Shown one piece after another: positions 9,908 to 20,790 of a stretch of 64,000 bases of DNA. The stretch spans positions 31,767,925-31,831,924 of the forward strand of contig CM039126.1 in the NCBI GenBank assembly GCA_022036555.1. The letters are read 5' to 3'. The stretch is from Microstegium vimineum. Taxonomy: Eukaryota; Streptophyta; Magnoliopsida; Poales; Poaceae. Every line of letters starts with the position of its first letter. Positions within the stretch are counted from its first letter, which is position 1. The translations under genes and the position numbers were made by a program. A model generated the notes under the pieces. The model saw only the letters and a list, made by a program, of their open reading frames with translations, was not told the origin of the DNA and ran no database searches.

Positions 9908-12657
9908 ACCTTTTGCTCGTCCCTGAGCAACGATGAACTCAATGATGGATCAGGAGTTGCTACAATGCTTTCACGCCTTAAAGGTACACATGCGTTCAAA
10001 CAAGAATTCTCCTCTGGATTAGAGTAAACTATTTGACTTTCAAACTTACCCATATTACCTTTAACCATGGGGCTTATAGCCATTACTTGGGTCTTGAGTA
10101 ATTGAAAAGCAGAATGATCAAGCCAAGTACTATGTCTCAAGCTCTTCACTTTACCTTTATCCTGGAGCTTTGCAAAGTTTTCAAAATAAAACTCAAAGTA
10201 TCTTTTGTATGATCCTCTCAAGTCTCTCTATATGTGGTATTTGTGGATCCTCACCAAGGCAACAATGGTGTTATGCCTTCTCTCAGAATATTATTTGGAA
10301 CAGGCAAAGTAACAATGTGCCTTCTCTCACTCACCCTATAACTAATAGGCAATATATGGAGTTCATAGGTGGGGAGAAACAACGCATACATACTTGCAAA
10401 TCATATATTGTAATGTCAAACAATGGATCCAGAGAAACAGGGCATACAATCAAATCAAGATGTGCATGTGTATGGGATATATGGTGGATGGTGGATATAT
10501 GAGGGTGTATGGTGGAAACCTAATTCTACTCTGCTCCTTAAATATATATATATATATATATATATACATCTCTCTTTTGGAACTTGGAATTTTTGAGAGA
10601 ACTTGGGCTTGCTTGCTTTTTTTAGAGAGGCGGACATCTAAGTACCCATTGTTTTGATAGGACACTTGTCCGTGTTTTACTCTCTTTATTTATTATTTTT
10701 GTATTATTTTTTTCACAAGCCCGAGTCTCTTTCTATAATAACGCTTTTGAGAGATGATAACAAGGAAATCTTTGGAGTAGTTACATTTGTAGTAATGAAA
10801 TATATGGATAGGTGGAGAACTGGGATTTTTTTAGTTACTTACTCCTAAGGTAGGAGTAGAGCACTTTTCTGGTGGATCTGAATGGCATATATGTGGATGC
10901 GTACTTCCAGGATAGAAGTAGCATATATGAGTGGAGTGTACATGATCTTGATTTTAAAAGCATGACAAGTCTCTAAGGGTCAACAAAACTTGACAAAACT
11001 CAATGCAAATACAAGTAGTAAATATGATAGCGAATGTTTTCCTAATCTACCAGGCTTGTATATATGGTTGTGGTAGGAATTCAAGCTCTCGTCATACAGA
11101 AACTTATCATGTATTATTTTCAATTTTCAAAAGATAAATTCTCCAGAACTCTAGTATTGCTAGGAACAAGATAAATAGTAGCTCAGACTTTTTCATATCA
11201 TACCTATCAACTACCTAGACTTAGCTCAAGCATTCTCAACCCACAAGTTTCAGGTTCAGAATAAATCTTATGTCAAAACAATTATGTCTAAAACTCGGGA
11301 GAATTCAAGGCTGAGAACTAGGTACTTGAAAGGTATTACGGCAGAGCAACTATTCATCATTTCCATAGAGAGTTATCTTCAGAGTTCTTCATTTTACTAT
11401 TAGTAACTTCTAAACACACTTATTATTATTACTAAATAGGAAACTCTATTAAGGATAAAGTAGACAATGAAAAGTATCTAAGTTGTAACTCTTGTGATTA
11501 AGTGTGAGCCTTCATGTGCTCACATTTTTCTTGAATTTATTTATGTAACTAATATCTAAGTAGACTTAAGTGAATAATGATACTTACCTGGATACATGGG
11601 GGTGCTCTCCCGCAAGCTGGATGTTGACATAGTTATTCATTTAGACAGTGTAGGCTTACTTCACTTCTCTAAGACTTCAAAGATGATAGTTGATGTAGTT
11701 GTACTTCTCAAAGTAGATGAAGTTATCTAATCTTGTCTAGTCTTTTCAAATCCTGTTAAACTCAAATAGACAACAAAGGTCGTGGAACAGATTAAGCATT
11801 AGCGGTAAACTATTTATGCCTTGACTGTCTAGAGCTTTGCAGAATTCGAATATTCAAATATATTTTTTTAGATTTTCAATTTTATATGCAAATGACTAAT
11901 GCAATAATTTTTTATGCCTCCACAGTAAATAGTTAGAAGACTTATTCACATGGGGCTTAAAGGTTTTTTTATGATACAATGCAGTGCAATAATATAGATA
12001 TGCTATGATTAAGATGATTATGCAATGGATTATACTAAGGATGATATATATAAAAAAATACTAAAAATATTTATGGAAAGTAAATATGCTAGAGTGCAAC
12101 TAATGCAATTCAGAGGAAAATAAATATGCAGGTAACTTACCGAGTTTACCTTCCGGCTAAGATTCGAAGATTTAGGTCCGTCGAATCGGACCTTTCTTCT
12201 GGTTCCAATGTCTTAAGGAGCATGGTCCACTCCTGATGAATACTTGGATGTTTTCTCTTCTTGTGTTGGTGTTTCCGATGAAGTCTCTTTCCTCTTCCAC
12301 ACTTCCTCAGTCCGAGGTTCTGCTTCTTCTTTCCTCTCTAGCAAGTGATACATCCTCTGTTGGTGGTACGATTTCTTTCTCAGGATAACTCTTATCTTTA
12401 TTGTTGAATTGATCTTCATATATTATTAATTCTCCTAGATAGTCTGTCCATCCATCCTTGGTGGCTTGTTTCTTCTCTTCAGGAAATTGGAAATGGATCT
12501 CTCATGATTTCATGGAGATGATTGCACTAGTATTGTTGAGGAAAGATCTTCCTCGAATGAGGTGGACTTCATCTTCATCTCCCATATCTTGAACCATGAA
12601 GTCGGTGGGAACATAGTGATCTCTGATCATGATGTATTTTGTTATTCCCTCCGGAAA
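9908..12657. other. Non-coding interior of the LTR element
   Basis: About 2.7 kb of AT-rich sequence lies between the PPT and the protease-like coding region. It includes a (TA)n run at about 10542-10565. Its first ~560 bp are clearly homologous to 62017-62590. No credible protein is seen. Confidence 0.55.
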
Positions 12658-13170
12658 TTAGAATGATTGGTCTGCTAGCTGTAGCTGCACATATGTCTGG
12701 TGTAGTGGTCTACTGCCATATAAATGTTGGTAGGACACCTTAGACACTATGTCACTGCTTGATCCAATATTGCATAATATCTTGTAGAATGTACTTTCCT
12801 TAATCTTGCAATCAACGGTAGGTACTCCTGGATCTCCAGCCTTTGCGAGGTATTGTGATAGAAGGAGTTGATCATACCCTGAATCAATAGTGCTAATTAT
12901 CTGGGTCTTCTCTTGGTTGTTGAGCTTTACTCCTCCTCTATTGATGTTCTTCTTTTTTGTAGCAAGAGTTGTATCCTCGTAGATGTATGGCTTCTTAGGA
13001 TGAGTAAGAGCCTTGAGTGTATGCTTCATGGAAGTGAATCTCTCCTTCTCATCTTTGATAGAGAAACAGATCTCGGCGCTATCCGTGTAGATGATGGCAT
13101 TATATCTTCTTATGAATGAGCGTCCCAAGATAATGAGTGCTTTTGCATCTCCGCTTGTTTCTTCAATCAA
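12658..13170 (-). pseudogene. Retropepsin-like fragment of gypsy type
   Basis: This frame of about 170 residues starts with a stretch containing ALIILGRSFIRRYNAII, the typical ALIILGRPF segment that follows the active site in plant gypsy retropepsins. Near its C-terminus it holds KAGDPGVPTVDCKI and CNIGSSSDIVSKV, a second, decayed active-site-like region in which DLGAS has become NIGSS. The first motif probably closes the protease domain, whose DLGAS active site lies in the frame at 13303-13680 just upstream on the minus strand. The element carries no RT downstream. Internal stops and duplications mark it as inactive. Confidence 0.5.
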
Positions 13171-13680
13171 AAGGTTTTACCCGTACGAACGAGTGTCCAA
13201 CTCGTATGCTGACATATTAAGGAATTCCTTGGGATAGCATAGTGTCTGATCTGCAAGCTTTCCATGATGTTGACACTTGCTCCAAGGTTACAGGCGGCTT
13301 CTTCAAGAACTCCCTTGGGATAGCATAGTGTCTGATCTGCAGGTTGGCATGATGTTGACACTTGCTCCAAGGTCACATACCACTTCTTCAAAAGTGTAAG
13401 TTCCAATGGAGATTGGAATGACAGGTCTCCCTGGATCTCCTTTCTTCATTGGTAGAACGTCATCCACCCATGCTCTTGATGGCATGGTGAAGAAGTGTTC
13501 TTTACCTTTATCATTGGAGAATGATGGCATCATAGCTTCATGGAAACTTCCCTTGATCAACTGGTTGTGCATTAACAGCTTGTCTTCTTGTTCCACTCCT
13601 CTCTCATCCTCGTTCTTCCAATCTTGAAATTTTTGTTGATCTCCATGGATTGAGTGAATGTAGATTTTGTCCTTTGTCAC
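13167..13680 (-). pseudogene. Gag-protease remnant with retropepsin active site
   Basis: A minus-strand frame (13303-13680) contains KKGDPGRPVIPISIG and VVCDLGASVNIMP. The DLGAS triad is the usual plant gypsy form of the retropepsin D-T/S-G active site, and GDPGRPxIP precedes it in that family. An approximately 75-bp segment that includes the DLGAS region is repeated immediately downstream (13170-13300: LGASVNIM recurs, with ALCYPK/AIPR-type variants). The local tandem duplication has broken the frame. In the parental element this protease would have cut the Gag-Pol precursor. Confidence 0.55.
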
Positions 13681-14510
13681 TCGCCGTCTCCTTGCTCCAT
13701 GGAATTCATCATGATGAATTAGCTACCTCTTTCTTGTGAAGGTTGTTGAAGTTCACGCGTCTTTCTTCATCTTTAGTGTGAGTTCATCTCAGGACTTCCT
13801 AATTTGATATTGAAAGCTTTCCTGCAGGGGTTAGTCTAACAAAATATCCAATATCTACTCTAGTATATTATCGGTTCAAAAATCAACCTAGACACCACGT
13901 CTAATTTGATTTAGGAGGACATTTTAACCTAAGCACTGCACTTAAATTAAAAAGCCTTTAGAAGTAATATCCAAATACCTTTAAACTAAGCACCATGCAT
14001 AATTTAAAAGGTGTATGAATATACTTCAAAACCTAAACATATACTATAACAGACAAAGGTAGCACGAAAGTATTATAGAGATTTACTCAAGTGACGATGA
14101 TAGAGCATGATTAGCAATTTAGTAGTTTGAGCATACCTTAAAGGTAGGTACAAATAAGATGATGTAGCAACATGACAAAAGGTGTTTTTACGATGAGTTA
14201 TCCACCAAGCTTGAATTTTGCAAAAATCAAGATTGGATGAATGAAATTCAATGTTGCATAATAATTGGTTGGACATACCTTATGCTTATCATTCCTTCAT
14301 TCTTTCTGCTCTATACCTGGAAAGGTTAGTGATAAAAATACCCGAAGGAATATAATAATATATATCTATGCTCATTTTATAGGGGTAGGCAAAAAAGGTG
14401 AATAATCATGTTAAGATATGGGAGGTGCTTGCTTTAGAACACTAAGCTTGTCCTAGGGAAACATTTTAAGATGTGTTTTTAGTGAAACAGTTTCCCTTCT
14501 ATTACCTATC

Positions 14511-15095
14511 TCAAAATTTATCACAACAAGATCTACAATATTTATGATAAACATATGCATCGATAACCACCCTTTTCAAGTATTTGTAAATAGAAAGTGT
14601 GAGGGTGTTGAAGATGTCATGTGTGGTAATGATAGAGAGACCAATGGGTTCGGGAGATGACTCATATGAGTGTAAGAAGATAGTTATGGAATAGATTTCA
14701 TGCTCATTGATATCATCTTCCTCTCCAATCTCTATGGTTGATTCTTCATGTGAGTTCAAAATTCCACTTGGATTGGCAACTCTCAAATTGGTCTTGTTTG
14801 GGGCCTCCTCTATACTTGGATAACTCATATTTTCAACTGGATTTAAAACTAAACCAAGGCTATAGAAAGATTGCTCCCAAACTATGGTTATACAAGCAGG
14901 GCGAAGCTCATAGCCATTTATAAGAATGAGGGGTGAAGAAGGTGGAGTCTCCAACAAGTCACCCTTTGGAGTACAGTATTTATATTTTTGGTAAGATGAA
15001 AATGGTAAGGTGAGAAAGATGGTAAAAAGGAAAAAAGGAAAAAGGTAAACGGATGAACTCGGTTCGAAACTAGAACAGCTACCGTTCCCCGGCAA
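14511..15095 (-). other. Long leader-proximal ORF, unknown protein
   Basis: This 194-codon frame starts inside the primer-binding region (15095) just downstream of the 5' LTR. It is the first long frame in the element. It includes a hydrophobic stretch near residues 17-34 (VYLFPFFLFTIFLTLPF) and an acidic middle. It shows no gag, zinc-knuckle or enzyme motif. It may be a fortuitous frame or an element-specific protein; nothing in the sequence decides this. Confidence 0.3.
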
Positions 15096-15103
15096 CGGCG
15101 CTA
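15082..15103 (-). other. Primer-binding site of the LTR element
   Basis: Read on minus this is TAGCGCCGTTGCCGGGGA followed by ACGG. It is very close to the TGGCGCCGTTGCCGGGGA primer sites common in grass gypsy elements, and lies 7 nt from the LTR. It sets the element's orientation as minus. Confidence 0.75.
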
Positions 15104-15110
15104 GAAAGCT

Positions 15111-16210
15111 TGTTGGTATTTCTTAACGCACACAGATAAATCTGCAAGCGCACGGATACCGCTGTAGCTTTCACCCGTGAGTATTCCAAGGGTATCGATT
15201 TCCACGGGGAACGTGAAGTGTACTAGAGAAGAACTAAGAACATGCAAGGATAGATAAGATATATGGGTAGAGAATAATAAATAGGTAAATAATGATAACT
15301 AGGTCAAGAGAGATTTTATAGTTTTCTAAGGGGGATATCTAATCTAAGGCCCACGATATTCTACTTACTTTGGAGCAACAGTACCTTCCCTACTCTCGAC
15401 AAAGACTGGGAACAAGATAGTCGGGGGGAGGCTGCCAAAAGCTCTATGAAAACACCAACCCAAACATGGTGGACTACAAAGGCCTTACAGAGCTATCACC
15501 CCTGGGGCTACTGAAATAAGATACTTAGAAATAATAGATGAAGAACCTGGAGATTGCTCCGAACCAGATGTTGCAAAGGTACAATGTTGAGGAAGATCCG
15601 ATAGATCTGGCTCCTCCTAGCTCTCTCCTTCTCTCTCTCACCTCTAATTACAACTAGATGAACTAGAACTAGATCTAGACAACTAGAGGGACCTCTCTCT
15701 CCTTCTCTATAATTGAAACCCTAGCTTTTTCTTTGGAGAAGAATAATGATATGAGATGATCCTCAGGGGGGCCAGGGGCCTTTCTTATATAGCCTCCTCA
15801 AATGAACGTCGGTCGTCGGATCAAACCGACCTTAAGTGAGTGGTGTAGATTCATCCTCAAAGGCGGTGGAGCGCGATCCGCGAGATTGACCATGATTGGT
15901 CACGGGGGTAGGGCGGCCGCCCCAAACCCTAGGGAGGGCGCCCTGGGTGTGGGACCCCTCGGCTTCCGGCTCGTTCTCGTGTCTTCTGGAACCCTCTGGA
16001 CTATAGAAAATTGTGCGGTTGATAATTATCTCTATGTAAACATGACATGTGGGCCTTCCCTTGTTCTTTCCTGATAACCCCCTACAGAAACAGACATTCA
16101 CCAAAACTCGTGGAATTCTGTCAGTATAAACCCTAATTACTAGTGGTTTCATTTAGATCCTTTTCCTTGTTTAGTTGATGGTTAAAATTGGTACTTAAGG
16201 ACCGTCAACA
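15111..16210 (-). repeat. 5' LTR of the 8.6-16.2 kb element
   Basis: This LTR runs from TGTTGGTATTTC to CCGTCAACA and is homologous to 8635-9893. It has lost a block of about 130 bp after the GGGGCTAC segment near 15512, and carries extra sequence near 15920-15950. Confidence 0.85.
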
Positions 16211-16250
16211 CATTTGTTATGTTACAATGCCTATTTTCCTACACCACCTG

Positions 16251-16830
16251 CTCCCCCTTGTTGTCAATTATGCAAATGACTACTAATCTAAGGTGGACTT
16301 TTATGTTACTCTCATGTTTGTAATCAAATCATGAGACACGTCCATACCCAAGTCACTTGGGTATTGACGTGTCCCATGGTTCCATGGGTACCATGATCTT
16401 GTGCAAGTTGTATTGTTACTTGTTGCCACCAATGATGATTAACATATAGTCCTGTTGGTTGGGACATGTTAGCTGAGGCAATTTGTTTGTTCCTTTTTTC
16501 AGTTTTGCCAATGATGATGAGCTTTGCTAGGTTTAGTAATCTCCCTCTTGTCGTCAATGATGCAAATGACTAATAATCTATGGTGGACTTTTATGTTACT
16601 CTCATGTTTGTCATCAAATTGTGGGAGACGTCCATACCCAAGTGTGACTTGGGTATGGACGTATCCGACGGTTCCATGGCTACCATGATCTTGTGCAAGC
16701 TTGTATTGTTACTTGTTGCCACCAATGATGATTAGCATATAGTCATGTTGTTTGGGACATGTTAGATGAGGCATTTGTTTCTTCTTGTTTGGGTTATGCC
16801 AATGATGATGAACTTTGCTAGGTATATTGA
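16251..16830. repeat. Two-copy tandem repeat with 290-bp period
   Basis: CTCCC(C/T)CTTGT(T/C)GTCAAT at 16251 recurs at 16541 and similarity continues to about 16830. Each copy carries a palindrome around CATACCCAAGT..ACTTGGGTAT. The repeat lies in the TNP1-like gene's intron, next to the retroelement insertion. Confidence 0.8.
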
Positions 16831-17219
16831 TGGGTTGGCTAGATGATGACCTTGGCCTTTTGAGAAACTAGAGGTGTTTTCATGGGTGGCATCAAGCCGT
16901 GTGAGACATCCTTGCCAAGTTCCATGACTTTTGAGGATTTGATGGGTTGTATGGATGTCTCACATGACTCCATGCTGGTCATGATGTTTCTTAGCCACAC
17001 TTAAGCCTAATCCTCCTTAAGCTTCAAGTCCAAGCACTTACATAAAAGGCAGTTCTATCTGAGGAAAATCTATTGTACTAGACCTTTTTTGTAACTAAGT
17101 ATGATAGTTGCCTTGTTTTTTAGAGGAACATGGCTCCCATTGGTTTCTAACAACCAATCACCCCGTCAGTTGCTAATAGTTAAATCTCATGGTCGTTGGA
17201 CTTTTACAGACAAGGTTGG

Positions 17220-18572
17220 AAGTTGATGGTAAAGATGACCCAACAAAGAAAGCATATACCAATCTACTCCAATCTGGGGTACGCCAGACTAGATATATGT
17301 TGAAGAAGAATTACTTCACTGGTCTACCGGCTGATCAAGTCCATACTACTCTTGTTTCGACTATGACTCATGAACAGTGGCAACAACTCACGGCCAAGTG
17401 GTCTAGCCCAAGGGTGAAGGTACATTGTGTCACATCACAACTTCTCTGTTCTTTCTATTTTGTCTGCAACTTACAAGTCTTCCTTTTAGGAAGTAGCTGC
17501 GAAGAACAAGGACAATTGTTCCAAGGTCAAGCACCATCAGTCCACGAGATCTCGCAGCTATGTCTCACAGTTGTACGAATATGTAAGTGCTGAGAAACTG
17601 ACATTACACATTTTCTGTTTGTGGACATGAAAGCTAATTTTTATGAACTTTCTGAAACTAAATAAAGCATGAGAAAAACAATGTCACTTCAGTCGATGCA
17701 GTGGAGATATTCAAGGTATTACATACCAGCAAGAAGAAGGGTATGACTGATCAAGTCAAGGAGATAGTGGTAAGTCTATACACATCATTGTTGGATATGT
17801 TGATTAGTACATGTCAATTTATATTCATAATTGGTTGTTGGATGGGATTAACACATTGGTTGTGTGCTACTTAAAACACTAAATGTGTCGGGCAATTTAA
17901 TGTAAATTTAGCTCAAGTTCTATGATGATTTTCATATTTGTGGTTATATCTTTGCTGCAATGGGAGGTTATTTGATAGGATCTTCATCTTTAAAGTGTCA
18001 TGACAAGTTAATGTAAATTTAGCTATAGTTCTCACACACACACACACACTTTTATCTGATAATTTCCATATATTTGCTTGAAATATGTATTCTCTGATGA
18101 TTTAAATATATTTGCTTGTAACTTAGATTTTGTATAATGAACTTATCATTTTCGTATCTCTATACTGTAGGCTGCCATGAAAACTATGTTAGCTGAACTT
18201 GCTCAAGGTTTAGAGACTCCAAGATCTAGTACTGAAGTTATTTCCAAGGTCCTGTCTCAAACCAGTGCTGCTGCTACATTCTAGAAGAATGTTGGTCTTG
18301 AAACTCCAGGGTCAAAATCAGCTCCATCAGCTGCAAGAGAAGTGCAACTTTGGGAACAGCTAAACAAAGAGAAGGCACGGGCTGATCTTCTTGAACAAGA
18401 AGTGGACACCCTGAAGAAGAAAGGTTAAGAAATAGAAGAAACATTGTCGAAGACCCAGGAAGCGATGCTCAGGATCCAGCAAGAGATGGAGGAGTTCAAG
18501 AAGAAATAGGAAGCCAATGATCAGATCCTTAAGGCCATCTTGAACCTCAACTCAGGTAATAGAGCTACTTAG
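17220..18572 (+). pseudogene. En/Spm TNP1-like (Transposase_24) gene, 3' exons
   Basis: Four exons are readable: 17220-17419, 17490-17582, 17668-17769 and 18171-18572, with GT..AG introns between them. The first holds DDPTKKAYTNLLQ, NYFTGLPADQVHTT and MTHEQWQQLTAKWSSP; the second holds AAKNKDNCSKVKHHQST and SRSY. This is the core signature of plant Ptta/En/Spm Transposase_24 proteins. The last exon encodes a coiled coil (WEQLNKEKARADLLEQEVD and an EEFKKK tail) and has three in-frame stops before the final TAG. The protein would act as an accessory DNA-binding factor of a CACTA transposon. The 5' exons are at 6249-7301, on the other side of the nested retroelement. Confidence 0.75.
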
Positions 18573-18830
18573 CTCATTTGTTCCTTCTTGCTGGGCTCCT
18601 CTTGCAGTGCTTGTGTACTTTGTTGATTGTCGTCGCTTGTGAACTTGTGTAATATTGGATTGAGGTTGTTTGGGTGGTGAAACAATAATGACAACTTGGG
18701 GTTCCCATGTGTTTGTGAACTTTGTTGTATTATAAACATTGAATTTGTGATGTATGAACCAGTTTGTGGAATAATGTTTATGTTGTATGAATCAGTTCGT
18801 TCTTGTGAACTATTCTAAAATGATTTGTTG
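18573..18830 (+). other. 3' untranslated region of the TNP1-like gene (inferred)
   Basis: T- and G-rich sequence with no coding potential follows the last exon, before the CACGTG array begins. Several AATAAT/ATAATG motifs could serve for polyadenylation. Confidence 0.35.
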
Positions 18831-18904
18831 TGAGTGGGCATGAATGTGACCAAAATCAGTGACAAATCTGTCATTTTTTATGACAAAAACTGTCATTAAG
18901 TGAA

Positions 18905-19315
18905 AACCACGTGTCCACCTCATAGAGATACATGTGGCAAAACCTGCGGGTAACACGTGGCAACACCACAACGTTGCACGTGTCATCATCATAGAGAACC
19001 ACGTGTCGAACTCAGAGAGAAACACGTGTCGAACTCACAGCGTGACACGTGGCAACCTCACAGCACGACACGTGTCACTCCCTAGGCGACATACGTGGCC
19101 AACACAGAAAGAAACACATGTCAAACTCACAGCATGACACGTGGCAACCTCACAGCATGACACGTGGCATTCCTCACAGCGTGACACATGGCAGTCCCTA
19201 AACGGGACACGTGTCCTCGTCTTAGTGAACCACGTGGCCAACAGAGAGAGAAACATGTGGCGAACTCACAGGTAACCACATGGCGACCTCACAGCGTGAC
19301 ACGTGTCGACCACAC
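18905..19315. repeat. Array of ~18 CACGTG-core units
   Basis: A tandem array with about 22-24 bp spacing is built on ACACGTG(G/T)C plus a spacer like AACTCACAGCGTG. Twelve units have a perfect CACGTG, and the others are single-base variants such as CACATG or TACGTG. This is a subterminal repeat block of the CACTA element that ends at 19530. In En/Spm elements such arrays are binding sites for the TNPA/TNP1-type protein. The core also matches plant G-box/ABRE sites. Confidence 0.8.
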
Positions 19316-19530
19316 CAGCTAAAACAGATCTGTGACAGTGCAAAAATCGTCATTGATGAAACGCTATCTATGACGAAAGTTTTAAAATCATCACTATTTT
19401 ATATCTATAACGCGACAAAGATGACAAACAAAATTTTGTCATAATCTCGTCATAGAAATGTGTCCATGACGTTTTTGGGATTTACCATGACAAAAGTGGA
19501 GCGTCATGGATGTAGGATTTTCTTGTAGTG
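19316..19530. mobile_element. CACTA terminus with subterminal TGTCAT/ATGACA repeats
   Basis: Multiple ATGACA/TGTCAT motifs lead to TTTCTTGTAGTG at 19519-19530, the right-hand form of the CACTA terminal inverted repeat CACTACAAGAAA. The next three bases (GTC) would be the target duplication. The matching left end was not found. The right end closes the element carrying the TNP1-like gene. Confidence 0.65.
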
Positions 19531-20182
19531 GTCACAGTAGCTGTGGCTCAACCTCTATGTTTGACGAAGAAGAGGTGAATGCTCCTCATCCGGTGGACAA
19601 CATCACTGAACCTGTAATGTCTAGTTGTACATCCATCAGCAATGGACAAAAGATAAGGTGGCGATCGAACAAAAATTTCTAAGAAGAGATGGCATCATTC
19701 ATGGCAAACCAATGCCACTCGGGTATGCCAAGGTCAGCATTGATAAAATCTTGGATAAGAAGTACATTAAGATACACATTGATTTCCCAGCAGAGGAAGA
19801 TAGGTCGCATCTAGCTCATAACTTGGGCACTCATGTGGCTTGGCACAAACGCTTCATCATACTGGATGAGCAGCCATCTTCGGATGATGAGGATGATAGT
19901 GATTCATCGGCATCGTCATCGCCAAGAGGTTACTCTCCTCTGCAAGATCTTGGTTCTTCCTCTCCTGTCTTAAAAGAGAAGACACCTCCTCCACCGCCAA
20001 AGAAGAAAACACCTCTTCTACCGCCAAAGGAGAGCACACCTCCTCCACCGCTAAAGGAGAGCACACCTCCTCCATCACCAAAGGAGAAGACTCCTCCTCC
20101 ACTGCCAAAGGAGAAGACTCATCCTCCACCGCCAAAGGAGAAGACTCATCCTCCACCAAAGTCCAAAAAAGTGGGATCTTGA
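19531..20182 (+). pseudogene. DUF8039-like segment with Pro-rich repeats, 5' part of ULP1 transposon gene
   Basis: A plus-strand frame (19625-20182) contains IIHGKPMPLGYAKVSIDKI and HLAHNLGTHVAWHKRFI, resembling the DUF8039 domain that precedes ULP1-type proteases in grass transposon proteins. It is followed by an acidic Ser-rich linker and a 27-30 bp minisatellite that encodes TPPPPPKEK-type units (about 19980-20160). The frame ends at a TGA at 20180-20182. It is broken upstream, near 19600-19640. Just before it lies the CACTA terminus at 19530, suggesting that the CACTA element landed inside this gene. Confidence 0.5.
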
Positions 20183-20790
20183 ACTAGCGCTAGATCAGGT
20201 TCAACCTCGCAACACAAGAGGCCATCAGCTTCGGTTGGTAATGCTCCACAGACAAGTTAAAAGAAGAAGGTGGATGCTAGCGTTACCAGTAAGATGAAGG
20301 ACCCGACTATGGAGCCTCCAAGCAAGGCCGCCAAAATTGCCTTCTTTAATCGAATAGCCAGTACACCTAAGTGGAGAGCATAGAGAGAATTTGAAAGGCA
20401 ACAAAACAAAGAGAGTAATCAGACCAGAGTTAGAGAAATACACACCAAAGATTTGCTTCAGATATAGAACTTGGCCAACAACATGGGCCTATCCATGGAG
20501 AGGGCCACAGAGATTATTATGGTACAAGAGAATTTGAAATAGCCACGGTCGCATACAGGTATTCAAGACGCAAGCCTTTGATCGCCACCGAACAAGAGTA
20601 TAGAGATTTGCCAACATACATGCGATAGTTGCATGATTATTACACCGTGGATACTGCCAGTGAAGACTGTGTCTATTTTGAAGTTTGTATCTCTCCCGAA
20701 CTGATTTTTAATCATCCTGAAGAAACAGTGCATACTATTTATTATGAAGACCTCTTTCAGCTCTTCCAACAGTGCTCGCTCGATACATAG
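20183..20790 (+). pseudogene. Decayed middle part of the ULP1 transposon gene
   Basis: Fragmentary plus-strand frames (KVDASVTSKMKDP, AKIAFFNRIASTPKWRA, NNMGLSMERATEII) with several stops bridge the Pro-rich part and the protease domain. Frame changes around 20540-20600 prevent a continuous reading. The order matches the region before the protease in related grass proteins. Confidence 0.4.

Larger units (their letters stand above)
8635..16210 (-). mobile_element. Non-autonomous gypsy-type LTR retrotransposon
   Basis: Two related LTRs bound a 5.2-kb interior. The orientation is minus: the primer-binding site lies inside the right LTR and the polypurine tract inside the left one. The flanks CACTT (8630-8634) and CATTT (16211-16215) match at 4 of 5 positions and fit a 5-bp target duplication. 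Only protease-like coding is seen; there is no reverse transcriptase or integrase, so the element depended on enzymes supplied in trans. It sits in an intron of the TNP1-like CACTA gene. Confidence 0.75.

Noticed and set aside
10450..10665. Minus-strand frames with YIYIYIYI
   Set aside because: Translation of a (TA)n microsatellite.
18934..19256. Open frames on both strands across the CACGTG array
   Set aside because: The frames exist because the 22-24 bp repeat has few stops. The residue pattern simply repeats the DNA unit.
18905..19315. CRISPR-like look of regularly spaced repeats
   Set aside because: Repeat cores are only 6-9 bp and the spacers are themselves similar. This is a plant CACTA subterminal array with no cas context.
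19857..20159. Minus-strand Glu/Ser-rich frame opposite the Pro-rich repeat
   Set aside because: It is the reverse complement of the minisatellite that encodes the TPPPPKEK units on plus.
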